From: Oleisolibacter albus
GTDB taxonomy: Bacteria > Pseudomonadota > Alphaproteobacteria > Azospirillales > Azospirillaceae
DNA: 64,000 nt
Assembly: GCF_003336875.1 (NCBI RefSeq)
Contig: NZ_QGNJ01000004.1
Span: forward strand, 1-64,000
Direction of reading: 5' to 3'
Positions 9,862 through 18,491 of this stretch are shown one piece after another. Made by a program: the position numbers and the translations under genes. Positions within the stretch are counted from its first letter, which is position 1. Each line of letters begins with the position of its first letter. Below the pieces are notes generated by a model, which saw only the letters and a program-made list of their open reading frames with translations, was not told the DNA's origin and searched no databases.

Positions 9862-10739
9862 CCCCAGTCCTTGAGGCACAGATCCTCGAAAGATCCCAGC
9901 CGGCCGGAAATCTCGCCCGGCAGGTCGACCGGGATCTGGTAATCGTCGATGGAGTTGGACGGCGTCTCCTTGTCTCCATCCTTCTTAATCGGCGTCATCG
10001 CTTCGATGATCAGGTAATCGGGGCAGGAGCCTAACGGGTCTTTGTGCTCGGCGTACCAGGCGTGGCGGATATCGACAAACGGCCGTACTGCCGAGGCGGT
10101 CGCCCGATAGGCATGCGGGATCAGGAACTTCAGCAAGTCAATGTCACTGGCCGAACATCCGGTCTTGCGGGCGGCGCTGGGGTTGACGAAGAACGGCATC
10201 GCATACAGGCCGTGCCGGACGACCCGCCAGCCGAGGGGGGCCATGCCGCGATCCTTGTCCTCTTCGACTCCGGCCTTGTTGGTCATGGTCAGCCGCTCGA
10301 CGTCGATGGCGGCGATGCTGACGCCGGGGCCGAATTGCACGACACCGGTGTTGATGAAGTGAGCGCGGGAAGTCTTTTTAGAGTCCTTCATTGATTCCAG
10401 AAAGGTGTTGCCGAAGACGCGGGCATCCCAGTATTCGTGCTGAAAGGTGCTGGCGTCGAGCCTGCCGATCTCCTCACGGTTGCGGCCGCGGCTTTCCAGG
10501 ATCTTGTGCTTCTGCGCGGTGCCGATCAGGCGTGGCGTGGACGCGGCCTTCTGCCAGACCGGTCCCTCGTGATCCTCGACAATGTCGCGCAGCTTGCGTT
10601 TGAACGACACCGGCGAAATCAGCCCACGGCGGTCGGCAGCAAAGGTGCGCGGATCGCTTTCCTGATCCGGGTCGCCATTCGGGTTGGAGCAGCGCGCTTC
10701 GATGATCAGCAGACCGGTGCCGCGATTGAAATCGACCAT
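9858..10739 (-). CDS. cas7: Cascade backbone protein Cas7c (Csd2 family)
   Basis: The 293-residue protein begins MVDFNRGTGLLIIEARCSNPNGDPDQE, the hallmark N-terminus of Csd2/Cas7 (NPNGDPD). It also has QFGPGVSIAAIDVERLTMTN and GMAPLGWRVVRHGLYAMPFFVNP, matching the RAMP-fold body. Several copies coat the crRNA spacer and form the Cascade filament. It starts 3 bp after the cas8c stop, and its own stop overlaps the start of the second cas3. The length is typical and no defect is visible. Confidence 0.96.
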   Translation of the reverse strand: MVDFNRGTGLLIIEARCSNPNGDPDQESDPRTFAADRRGLISPVSFKRKLRDIVEDHEGPVWQKAASTPRLIGTAQKHKILESRGRNREEIGRLDASTFQHEYWDARVFGNTFLESMKDSKKTSRAHFINTGVVQFGPGVSIAAIDVERLTMTNKAGVEEDKDRGMAPLGWRVVRHGLYAMPFFVNPSAARKTGCSASDIDLLKFLIPHAYRATASAVRPFVDIRHAWYAEHKDPLGSCPDYLIIEAMTPIKKDGDKETPSNSIDDYQIPVDLPGEISGRLGSFEDLCLKDWG

Positions 10740-10742
10740 GTT

Positions 10743-11201
10743 TTATTCCCCTTGCGTCGTGGACGGATCGTTGTGGCTGGCATTGTTGCTTTGGACCGGC
10801 TCCAATCCGGCGATGTAGCCGAGCAGCAGTTCGGCACGGAACGCGTCGTCGGCACTGTGCATCGTCAGAATGCCCTTCAAATCTTCGACCAGATGCTTGG
10901 CGCGCCGGACCTGGGAAACTGCCGTACGGATCGCCAGCCCCTTTTGTGATTTCCGATCGCGGGCAAGTAGATCATCGGCCAGTTTCGCCGTTTGTGGCAG
11001 TTGCGCCCATGAGGCGTAGGGCTTCCAGCGCTGACACAGCAATGCCAAGGCCCGCAGCGGGTTGGCCTGTGCCATCGCCAATACCGAACTGCCCAGCAGG
11101 GTCGGCGGGGTGGCGCCACCGCGCACATCCTCGCAATACCCAAGGTGCAACCGATCGGCGACGCTGAGGAACTGACCCAGTTTGAAGGCAGCATCCTTCA
11201 T
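10743..11201 (-). CDS. Candidate Cas11c small subunit from an internal cas8c start
   Basis: Type I-C systems are known to make the small subunit Cas11c from an internal start in cas8c, in the same frame. Here an in-frame ATG at 11201 (MKDAAFKLGQFLSVADRLHL) is preceded by a purine-rich AAGGGGAAGA stretch about 8 bases away, a good ribosome binding site in an otherwise coding sequence. The product would be 152 residues, mostly helical, slightly longer than well-studied Cas11c. This is inferred from position and the Shine-Dalgarno-like sequence only. Confidence 0.55.
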   Translation of the reverse strand: MKDAAFKLGQFLSVADRLHLGYCEDVRGGATPPTLLGSSVLAMAQANPLRALALLCQRWKPYASWAQLPQTAKLADDLLARDRKSQKGLAIRTAVSQVRRAKHLVEDLKGILTMHSADDAFRAELLLGYIAGLEPVQSNNASHNDPSTTQGE

Positions 11202-12749
11202 GTATTCTTCCCCTTCGGATCGAATGATTTTCAGCAGGATGCCGAACAGGGTGAGCCCCTGCAGGGCCGCAATCCGATGCTTTTCAATTGCCTTGGCCGC
11301 GTCGCTCCCATCCTGTCGACGCGAATGGTCGCGACGCAGCGAATGGGCAATTCCGCCAATGAGCGGACCGTAGCGCGCCAGCACCAGACGCAGGATGCCG
11401 ACGGCACGGAGACGATTGTTTCCGTCACCAAGAAACAGCGCCAATGCTTCCGCCGCCGGGACACCAACGATGTCGGCGCGCCCCTTACCTCCGCGAATGA
11501 AAGCGACCCGGGTCAGGCGTGGCAGATCAAGTGGGTCAATGTGGGGCGGTTTCTGGGCGAGTGGCGGCTGTCTGGCTTTTTGCCAGACCGGCAGGCTCAG
11601 CCAGTGCGGAAGGTTGCCTTCCCCGGCGGCCCAACGGTCGCGGGCATCCTTCAGATTCCGGACCGTGACGGCGCGGTGGAGGACCGTCTTGTGATTGCCG
11701 GGATCGACCTTGCGCAATACGCAGACCTGGACGGGTGTCCTGGAAAAGTCGACGCCGGGTTTACCCGCCAGAGCCTCGAAAATGCGGTCGGTTCGCCGGA
11801 GATAGTCGGCCTCCTCCATCGGTTCATCACCATCGGGGGCCAGCACCGGGACGATGGGTTGATCGGGGGCGGCAGTGACAAACGCGATCAACAGGTCGGA
11901 CTGCTTCGGCTTTTCTCCGGGGATGGGGTGCCAGGTCTTGCCCTGGCGCCAGTCGGCGGTAATCGTCTCGATGGCGCCTTGCAACCGTCCAATGGTATCG
12001 CGGCCGACCGGCATGGCGAAGGCATCCGTCAGGCCATAACGGTTGACCGCCGGCAGGTCGGAATTCTTTGAAAATAAATATGTCTGACCGAGGATCGGCA
12101 AATTCGGCTGGGGAAACTTGTCGGCCAGTTCCATCTCGCCGCCGGTCAAAGCACAGACGCCCCGGCGGTTTGTTTTTTCGGCGGCAAACAGGGCGGCACT
12201 GATGGCTGGAGCCTGGTCGAGACTGCGGGCATCGCGGTTGAAACCATCCTCGGCCACGTCGAAATACAGCGTGCCGCCTTCATTGATCAGCTTGTCTGCG
12301 GTGCTGTTGTCGGCATTGCCAGCCGTCACCAGCCCAGCGACGGCGTCGGCGATTTGCCGCCACAGCGCCTCGGGGTCTTCCGTCGCGGTCAGGAAGCGGC
12401 TGAAGGTGGCCGGCACCGATGCCGTATCGGGACTGTCGGCGAGTACGGCCAGCATATCCCGCCGCTCGCCGACCCGCCGCCGCAGCGTTTCACTGCACCA
12501 GTCCGCCCCTTTGGCACCGGTGCGTTTTACCGCCGGAAAGCTGTTCTGCTGGCCGTCGCGCAGGGTCCACAACGCCGCGATTTCCTCGGGCGGCAGGAAG
12601 GCGACGCCGGCGACCGATCCGGTTTCGGTCAGGCGAACCCGCAGGACGATGCCTTTTCCCACGCCCTTGATGTCGGGATGGCGGCCATCGCCGGTGGCAA
12701 TGCTGGAGATGGCAAGGCCGCGCTCAATGGCGCGCAATTCATTCAGCAT
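10743..12749 (-). CDS. cas8c: Cascade large subunit Cas8c (Csd1 family)
   Basis: The 668-residue protein starts MLNELRAIERGLA. That ATG overlaps the end of cas5c by 11 bp, and the extra N-terminal residues of the longer open frame look like shadow coding. Csd1 features include the central CALTGGE segment, SDLLIAFVT near the middle, and a helical C-terminal third. Cas8c reads the PAM and recruits Cas3. The region after CALTGGE (NRYGLTDAFAMPVG) differs from the common SFNADAFESYG form as I remember it, so this is a divergent Cas8c. A probable internal start for Cas11c lies at 11201. Confidence 0.93.
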   Translation of the reverse strand: MLNELRAIERGLAISSIATGDGRHPDIKGVGKGIVLRVRLTETGSVAGVAFLPPEEIAALWTLRDGQQNSFPAVKRTGAKGADWCSETLRRRVGERRDMLAVLADSPDTASVPATFSRFLTATEDPEALWRQIADAVAGLVTAGNADNSTADKLINEGGTLYFDVAEDGFNRDARSLDQAPAISAALFAAEKTNRRGVCALTGGEMELADKFPQPNLPILGQTYLFSKNSDLPAVNRYGLTDAFAMPVGRDTIGRLQGAIETITADWRQGKTWHPIPGEKPKQSDLLIAFVTAAPDQPIVPVLAPDGDEPMEEADYLRRTDRIFEALAGKPGVDFSRTPVQVCVLRKVDPGNHKTVLHRAVTVRNLKDARDRWAAGEGNLPHWLSLPVWQKARQPPLAQKPPHIDPLDLPRLTRVAFIRGGKGRADIVGVPAAEALALFLGDGNNRLRAVGILRLVLARYGPLIGGIAHSLRRDHSRRQDGSDAAKAIEKHRIAALQGLTLFGILLKIIRSEGEEYMKDAAFKLGQFLSVADRLHLGYCEDVRGGATPPTLLGSSVLAMAQANPLRALALLCQRWKPYASWAQLPQTAKLADDLLARDRKSQKGLAIRTAVSQVRRAKHLVEDLKGILTMHSADDAFRAELLLGYIAGLEPVQSNNASHNDPSTTQGE

Positions 12750-13383
12750 ACCGCAATACTCCCTCGACAACCTGGGCATCCTGGACAAAGCGCGGCGCAA
12801 GCGCTCCGCATTGCGGCGCGTCCCACATGTCGATCAACATTGACGGGATGGTGATATTGAGGGCGGTGTCGACCTCATAGCGCTCGGGGCGGAACGGACC
12901 CCAATAGGTGCAGGTAAATTCCTTCCAGCCCAGTGCCGGGGTCTGATGACAACGCCCCTGACGAAGCCGGCGATAAAACAAATCATGCAGATAATGGGCG
13001 GGGTTGGTTCCGCCGCCGGCGCGGCCGCGCACCTCGGCGTAAATACGGTAGCAGACATCGGCCAGCACAGTGGCGAAGAACTGGAAACCAGACCCGCTGG
13101 CCCGCTGATTTCCCTTGCGCAACGGGCCACCATAGTTGGTGGCATAACCTTGGTACTGGACCGCACCGCCGGTGGTGCCCACCGGCCGGCAAATTTCCAC
13201 ATGAGTCGGGCAAATGATGGCGCCTTGGTCGAGATAAGCAATGGCTTCCAGCACCCCCTTAGCCGCCGACCGGGTCGGCGCCGGATAACTCGTCGGGGCC
13301 GCCCCACCGTCAGGACGGGCAAACATCGCAAGTGGAGCGCTGACCTCCATACATATGGAATATGATTGTATGTGGTTTTTCAT
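12739..13383 (-). CDS. cas5c: Cas5c pre-crRNA processing endoribonuclease (Csd5/Cas5d family)
   Basis: The 214-residue protein carries the RAMP signature SYPAPTRSAAKGVLEAI, and further on GYATNYGGPLRKGNQ and GRCHQTPALGWKEFTCTYWG, as in Cas5c. In type I-C this protein replaces Cas6: it cuts the repeat hairpin and then stays on the crRNA 5' handle. Its ATG overlaps the stop of the truncated cas3, and its end overlaps the cas8c start, so the coupling was kept even though cas3 is shortened. Length and motifs are normal. Confidence 0.94.
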   Translation of the reverse strand: MKNHIQSYSICMEVSAPLAMFARPDGGAAPTSYPAPTRSAAKGVLEAIAYLDQGAIICPTHVEICRPVGTTGGAVQYQGYATNYGGPLRKGNQRASGSGFQFFATVLADVCYRIYAEVRGRAGGGTNPAHYLHDLFYRRLRQGRCHQTPALGWKEFTCTYWGPFRPERYEVDTALNITIPSMLIDMWDAPQCGALAPRFVQDAQVVEGVLRYAE

Positions 13384-14621
13384 TGATGTTCCTTTGCGAT
13401 TGAGTACCGACGTCGTTGTCGCGATATGTAGGATGACGCTGTGTCGGGGCGCAGCAGCGGCTGTGGCAGGGTCTGTGCCTCATCCAGGATGATGACGCTG
13501 CCGGCAATGTTATGCAGCTTGCGGCATTTGCCCGGCCGGTTGGAAAACAGGCTTTCGAAGAACTGCACTGCCGTGGTCACCACCACCGGCCGGTCCCAGT
13601 TTTCCGCCGCCAGACGCGCCTTGGCCGCGCCATCCGGACCCTCGGCATCGTTTGTGCCGGTTGCCGTTTTGGCGCTCGGCGCAGCGGCGTCAAAGCCGCT
13701 GTGATGTTCAAGGATGGCGTCATCCTCCCCCAGTGCCCGGCGGAACACATCGGCCGTCTGTTCCACGATGCTGGTGAAGGGAATGACATAGATGACCCGC
13801 CGCTTGCCCCAATGGACAGCATGGTTCAGCGCGAAGGCCAGGGATGCCAGCGTCTTCCCCCCGCCAGTAGGCACTGTCAGGCTGAACAGGCCCGGTTCCC
13901 GGTCTGCCTGGGCCAGCACATGCGTCAGAACGCGGGCGCGCAGATCATTGACGGGGCCGAGCGACGGGTCGGCCTCCACGTCCGCCCGCGCCTTGGCGGC
14001 GACCGCGTCCAGATGGGCCGTCAGGCGGTCGCGCAACAGGGGAAGGCCGATGTCGCAGCCGCGCTCGACCGTTTGACCGTTCAGGTCTGTATAGAAGGCC
14101 TCCGTTGCCAGCCGGTCGGCATCGATCAGGGCAGAGAACAGCATCCGGCCGAGCAAGGAGCGACGGAAGCCGTTCAGATGCTTCATGGAGGTGCGCACCA
14201 GCGCCGGATCGGGCAATGCCACCCCATCCGGCAGCGCCGGCACGTTTTTGACCCGCGCCAACCTATCTTCCAGGCTTGTCAGCCCGTCTTTCAGGCCACT
14301 TCCTTCCCCGTCGGCCAGCCCCGCATGGTGTCCGGCGATGCAGGCCGCCAGCAGCGTACCCCAGTGCTTCCCATACCGCTCCCGGGCGATTACGGCCCCT
14401 GCGGTGGAATGGTCGGGACTGGGTCCCTTCTTCTGGATATAGAGTTGATAAGCGTCGGTTGCCTTGCCGGCATCATGCAGCAGACCCAGCACCCGGCCCA
14501 CAATCGGCTGGTCGAACCGGCTGGCCAGCCCGCCGGCCCGGTCTGCAACCTCCTGGAGGTGCTTGGCCAGCAATTCCCACGTCGCAAAATCGCCATCTTT
14601 GCCGGAATGGGCATAGAACAT
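13380..14621 (-). pseudogene. cas3: Truncated canonical type I-C cas3 (HD plus first helicase lobe only)
   Basis: This first gene of the operon encodes 413 residues and starts MFYAHSGKDGDFATW, the usual type I-C Cas3 N-terminus. It keeps the HD nuclease (LLHDAGK near 48-53, GHHAGL near 97-102), Walker A PTGGGKT at 251-257, PFTSIVEQTA, and DEAQ at 380-383. Ten residues later (after TLPQPLLRP) family similarity stops and the frame closes with about 20 unrelated residues. The second helicase lobe, roughly 300 or more residues, is missing. The 3' end still overlaps the cas5c ATG, so an internal deletion is likelier than random decay. It may be dead, or may still supply an HD nuclease or a regulatory role beside the full-length copy. 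Confidence 0.85.
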
Positions 14622-14915
14622 GCTTTGCCTATTGCGATATCAACGCATGAATGATTTATACTCGGAAATCGCGGCCGCCAATATATGGTTGCGCAGAATT
14701 GAGACAACTCAATTTTATTGGCATCTCGCAGCCCCTGACCTCGCCCCTTCAAACGTTTCCGGCCTGAGCGCGAGGTGCCCGGATAAGGGCCGCGGCTCAC
14801 GCCTACAGGTCAAGAATCACGGCTTTAAGGACTTCTACGCCCCATCACACCTCCTGCCCGGTGAAGGTACTTAGCTTCTGCCGTAGCATGGGCGCCCAGG
14901 CACCGGGGGGCGGTC
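14622..14915. promoter_or_regulatory. Upstream region of the cas operon with a perfect 7-bp inverted repeat
   Basis: This 294-bp gap holds no convincing gene. It is locally AT-rich at 14640-14735 and must contain the leftward cas promoter. At 14697-14714 a perfect inverted repeat, AATTGAG-ACAA-CTCAATT, lies about 75-90 bp upstream of the cas3 start. It has the size and symmetry of a repressor operator. No regulator gene is adjacent, and the binding protein is unknown. Confidence 0.45.
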
Positions 14916-15930
14916 ATGCTGGACTTTTCGGTCTGGGACGACGGGTTTGACGCGCTGTCGCGGCATTTGCCGTGGGACTGTCTGGTGGCGCCCGATGTGG
15001 TGCTGCTGGCCGAGGATGCCGCCCTTCTGGCGGTGGTGGAGTATCGCGGCCCGGACCCCGGGACGGCCGGTGTGGAAGCACAGGCCCGGGCCGCGGCGGG
15101 GGTGGCGACCATCCTGCAGGCCTTCACCGGTGGCTGGTGCCTGCATTTCGAGCTGCAACGGCGCTGGGCCGCGGACTACCCGCCCAGCACAGGCCCCCAT
15201 GCGGCCAGTCTGCTGATCGATGCGGAACGTCGCGACCGGTTGGGCGCGGCCAGGGCCGGGCTGGAAAGCCGCACCTTCATCGCCATCACCTGGACGCCGG
15301 CCACGGCGCCGGTGCGGCGCACGGTGGCCTGGTTCACCCGCGGCGATCCGGGCCGGCAGGTGGCGGATGTGTACCGGGACCATGTGGAGCCGTTCCGCCG
15401 GCTGGTTGAACAATTCGCCTCGCTGCTGGGACGCGTCCTGGGCACGGCTTGGGTGCTGACGAGGGAGGCCCTGTTGGGCTTCCTGCATGCGTGCGTCTCC
15501 CCACGGCCGCTGGACCGCGTGGCGGTGCCGCTGGTGCCCGGCTTTCCCATTCCGGCTTGCCTGACCGATACCGGCTTCGTCCCGGGGTCCTTCCCCTGCT
15601 GGACCAACGGCACTGCCTGATGGCCGATCCGGCTTGTCGGTGTGCTGGGCTATCCCTCCCACGCCCATCCGGGGCTGCTGGATGGGCTGTTGGCGCTGCC
15701 TTTTCCCTTCCGCTGGTTGCTGCGCTTCGAATGCATGGACCAGATCCAGGCCCGGGGCGTGTTCGCCGCCCTGTGGCGCCGGCATGATGACAGCGCTTAC
15801 GACTGGCGCTCGGTGTTGCTGCGCGCTGTGGGCGGGGTGCAGGCGTTGCGCCATGACGCTGTCGGCGTGCTGGAGGCCATGGAAGCCGAGGCCGCGCGGC
15901 TGGATGCGGCCCAGGCCGGCGCCTCGGCCG
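14916..15930 (+). pseudogene. trbE: Broken conjugal transfer ATPase gene, trbE (VirB4) N-terminal part
   Basis: The first frame (14916-15620) gives MLDFSVWDDGFDALSRHLPW, then VAPDVVLL, VVEYRGPDPGTAG and LVDEERR-like LIDAERRDRL, and FESR-like LESRTFIAITWTP. This is the order found at the N-terminus of TrbE/VirB4 conjugation ATPases. Around 15590-15640 the frame shifts and returns, then continues GVLGYPSHAHPGLLDGLLAL and RWLLRFECMDQIQARG, again TrbE-like. The ATPase domain is absent and similarity ends near 15930. It is a remnant of a Trb-type type IV secretion cluster and is not functional. Confidence 0.7.
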
Positions 15931-15937
15931 GCTGGCG

Positions 15938-16201
15938 GTGCCCTGGCTGGAAACCGGGGTTCTGGTGGCCGCCAGCACCGCCGTGGATGTCGGTGTGGCC
16001 GCCCTGACCGACGGCGGGTCGCTGCTGGGTGCCCTGCTGGGCCGGAATGCCGAGCGGCCTCTGGACCGGGCGGCCCGGGATCAGTTGGAGCGGCTGCCGG
16101 CGATCACGCTGGAACCGGGCGCGCCATTGTTGCTGTTGCTGGCCACGCCGTTGACCACCAGTCCGGTCACGAGCCGCGCCGCTGCAGCTGCACCCGGCTG
16201 A
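15938..16201 (+). pseudogene. Possible trbI (VirB10) C-terminal remnant
   Basis: An open stretch in a new frame reads LETGVLVAASTAVDVGVAAL, followed by ERLPAITLEPGAPLLLLLAT. This resembles the C-terminal beta strand region of TrbI/VirB10 (pattern ..QPTLTIRPGxPVRVxVxRDL..). It is joined directly to the trbE remnant, which suggests that the DNA between trbE and trbI was deleted. The match is short, so the assignment is tentative. Confidence 0.4.
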
Positions 16202-16717
16202 AGCTGAGGAAGCGACGCAGGACCGGGTTCGGATTGGACGGGACCCAAGCGGCGGCCAGTTGCAGCAGCGACTCCGGCCCGGCCATGGGGCGGAAGACGA
16301 TGCCGGGGAAGGCGATGGCGGTGCTGGCGGCGGACGTGATACCGATGCCGAAGCCGGCTGCCACCAGCCCCAGCATGGCTTCGCGGCTGATGTCCTGTGT
16401 CTGCAGGCGGGCGGCGGTATCGCCATTGCCGAGCCGGGCCGCGACCCAGCTGTAGAACAGCCGGTCGGCCGGGCAGCCCGCACGGTCTCATCCGCCTCGG
16501 CGATGATGCGGTGCGCGTGCTGCAGCAGATGCGCACCGGCCGTAGTCAGGCGCACGCCGCCACGGTGGCGTTCGAACAGACTGACACCCAGTTCCTCTTC
16601 CAGGCGATAGAGGGCGGTGCTGAGCGAAGGCTGCGAGATCCCGATTGTGCGGGCGGCCCGACCGATATTCAGCTGCTCTGCGGCAGTGACGAACAGTCGA
16701 AGTTGGCGCAGCTCCAT
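16167..16717 (-). pseudogene. LysR-type regulator with internal deletion and frameshift
   Basis: From an ATG at 16717 the protein reads MELRQLRLFVTAAEQLNIGR and then a full LysR helix-turn-helix to about residue 82 (HRIIAEADETVRAA). It then leaves frame. In another frame the end of a LysR effector domain follows: FYSWVAARLGNGDTAARLQ, QDISREAMLGLVAAGFGIGI, VFRPM and LLQLAAAW, ending near 16167. Intact LysR proteins are about 300 residues. Here only about 180 remain and the middle of the sensor domain is gone. It lies between the conjugation remnants and tRNA-Arg. Confidence 0.75.
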
Positions 16718-17026
16718 CACCGCTCCCCGACATTGCCGGTCGAGCATAGGTCGGGATCCGCCGCCTGCTAACCCCTTCGATCGAGCGCGGGCGTTTGGCT
16801 CGCAACGCTGGACCGGATTGATCCCGGCGATAGGCGGCGATCCTGTCGGAGGGGCCGGCCATTCCAGGCGGGGTGCTGGCGGGTCGGGGGTGATGTGGCG
16901 AAATGGAGGGAGATTACCCCCTCGGGCATCGTCATAGCCCTGTGGACAGTTGCTTACAGGGTGCTTACATGGCGCCAAACCAGGGGCACGGGCCTATGAA
17001 AAAGCTCTATAAGTCTTTGGAAAGAT

Positions 17027-17103
<77 letters not shown>

Positions 17104-17384
17104 AGCGCAGCGTCGTCGGCCGGGGCCGACGCGATTGGTGCCGGACCATAGCGCAAGGTTCCGGCGGATGCAAATGGTCTGGTGAGGATGAGTGCGGGTT
17201 CCGCTTGGGGGAGGCGTCGGCGGGGAACCGTCCCCCAATCCACCCGGCCAGCCGCCGCCGGAGGTCGTATCAGGGGACGGGATTATTCCGGTCGGGCCGG
17301 CCACGCAACCGCATATCCGCCACAGTGGGCGGTTAGGGGTCGGGGGAGCCGGCCGTTGCCCCTGGCCCGATCGGCGGGTCGGAC

Positions 17385-17414
17385 GGCAGGCCACACAGCG
17401 GCAGGCCACACAGC
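17385..17414. repeat. Two tandem copies of a 15-bp unit
   Basis: GGCAGGCCACACAGC occurs at 17385-17399 and again at 17400-17414, followed by two weaker versions (AGGCTACACAGCC, GGCCAGCACAG) up to about 17440. It lies in the 475-bp stretch 17104-17578 between tRNA-Arg and the next gene. That stretch is otherwise GC-rich and has no gene I can support. Confidence 0.7.
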
Positions 17415-17578
17415 AGGCTACACAGCCGGCCAGCACAGCTGCCCCGCACAGCCGGCGCGCGCTATTGTCGGTGCCGCCGAGCCGTGCCGGCCGCGGGGCG
17501 ACCCGGCCTTGTACGGTCCGGCCGTTTACGCTCCCGTTCGTTCATCCCGGTCTCCCCCTGTTCAGGATCGTTCCGCCC

Positions 17579-18436
17579 ATGTCCGTTTTCGCGCGTTTTC
17601 CGGCCTTGCGCACCCGTACCGCCGCCACCTTGCTGCTGCTGCTGGCCGCCCTGGCGGGCGGGCTGGGGCTGTTCGACCGGATCGAGCGCGGCGTGCTGCC
17701 GGTCACCCTGGCGGGCAAGGCCGAACAGGCGCTGGAGACCAATCTGACGCGGGCGGCGGCACTGTTCGCCTCGGCCCGGGCGCTGAACGCCGTGATCTCC
17801 GTGGCCCAGTCGACCCAGGTCTCGGCCGGGGTCGGGGTGCAGGGCACGCTGGGGCCGGGGCAGGTTCTGGACCCGCTCAACGATCTGGTCGAGCGCTTCT
17901 CCGCCGTCATGCTGACGGCCACGGTGGCCCTGGGCGGCAGCGTGCTGCTGGTCCAGGCCGGCGACCTGTTCGGATTGGGCACGCTGCTGCCGGCCGGGCT
18001 GGTGCTGGTGACCCTGGCCCAATGGCTGCCCGGCAGCGTGGGTGGCGGGGCGCGGCGGGCCGGGCTGATCCTGCTGGTGGCGGCGCTGGTGGCCAAGCTG
18101 GGCCTGCCGCTGACGGTGCTGGCCACCGAGAGCGTGGCCGAGCGGCTGGTGGAACCGCAGATCGCCGCGGCGGAGACGCGGCTGCAGGGGCTGGAGGTGC
18201 CGGCGGCACCGGGGCTGGGTCCCGATGCCGGCTGGGCCGAGCGGCTGAAGGCGGCGGGGGACATCACCGCCCAGATCGAGCGGCTGGCGTCGGCCGCCGG
18301 CGGGCTGGCCGATACGGTCATCGACCTGACCGTGGCCTATGCGCTGAAGATCGTGGTGCTGCCGCTGATCACCCTGTGGCTGGTGGCGCGGCTGGCGGAG
18401 GTGCTGATCGCCGGGCTGGTGCCGCGGCGGGAATGA
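17579..18436 (+). CDS. Integral membrane protein of unknown function
   Basis: I chose MSVFARFPALRTRTAATLLL (285 residues). The open frame continues upstream, but that part is low-complexity and lacks membrane character. There is an N-terminal transmembrane helix (about 14-34, ATLLLLLAALAGGLGLF), a soluble stretch (ERGVLPVTLAGKAEQALETN), a hydrophobic middle region (about 100-180) and a C-terminal helix (IVVLPLITLWLVARLAEVLI). I do not recognise a named family. It stands alone on its strand. Confidence 0.7.
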   Translation: MSVFARFPALRTRTAATLLLLLAALAGGLGLFDRIERGVLPVTLAGKAEQALETNLTRAAALFASARALNAVISVAQSTQVSAGVGVQGTLGPGQVLDPLNDLVERFSAVMLTATVALGGSVLLVQAGDLFGLGTLLPAGLVLVTLAQWLPGSVGGGARRAGLILLVAALVAKLGLPLTVLATESVAERLVEPQIAAAETRLQGLEVPAAPGLGPDAGWAERLKAAGDITAQIERLASAAGGLADTVIDLTVAYALKIVVLPLITLWLVARLAEVLIAGLVPRRE

Positions 18437-18491
18437 GGGCGGCGGGAATGAGGGCGACCGGGGCGGGCGGCGGTCCCCGCCGGCCCCCGCT

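Noticed and set aside
13380-14621. Reading the short cas3 as a normal split Cas3 (HD plus partial helicase)
   Set aside because: Split forms usually separate HD from a complete helicase. Here the helicase is cut between its two lobes, so truncation is the better reading.
14620-14874. 84-residue open frame upstream of the cas operon
   Set aside because: No ribosome site or similarity, and it covers the expected promoter region.
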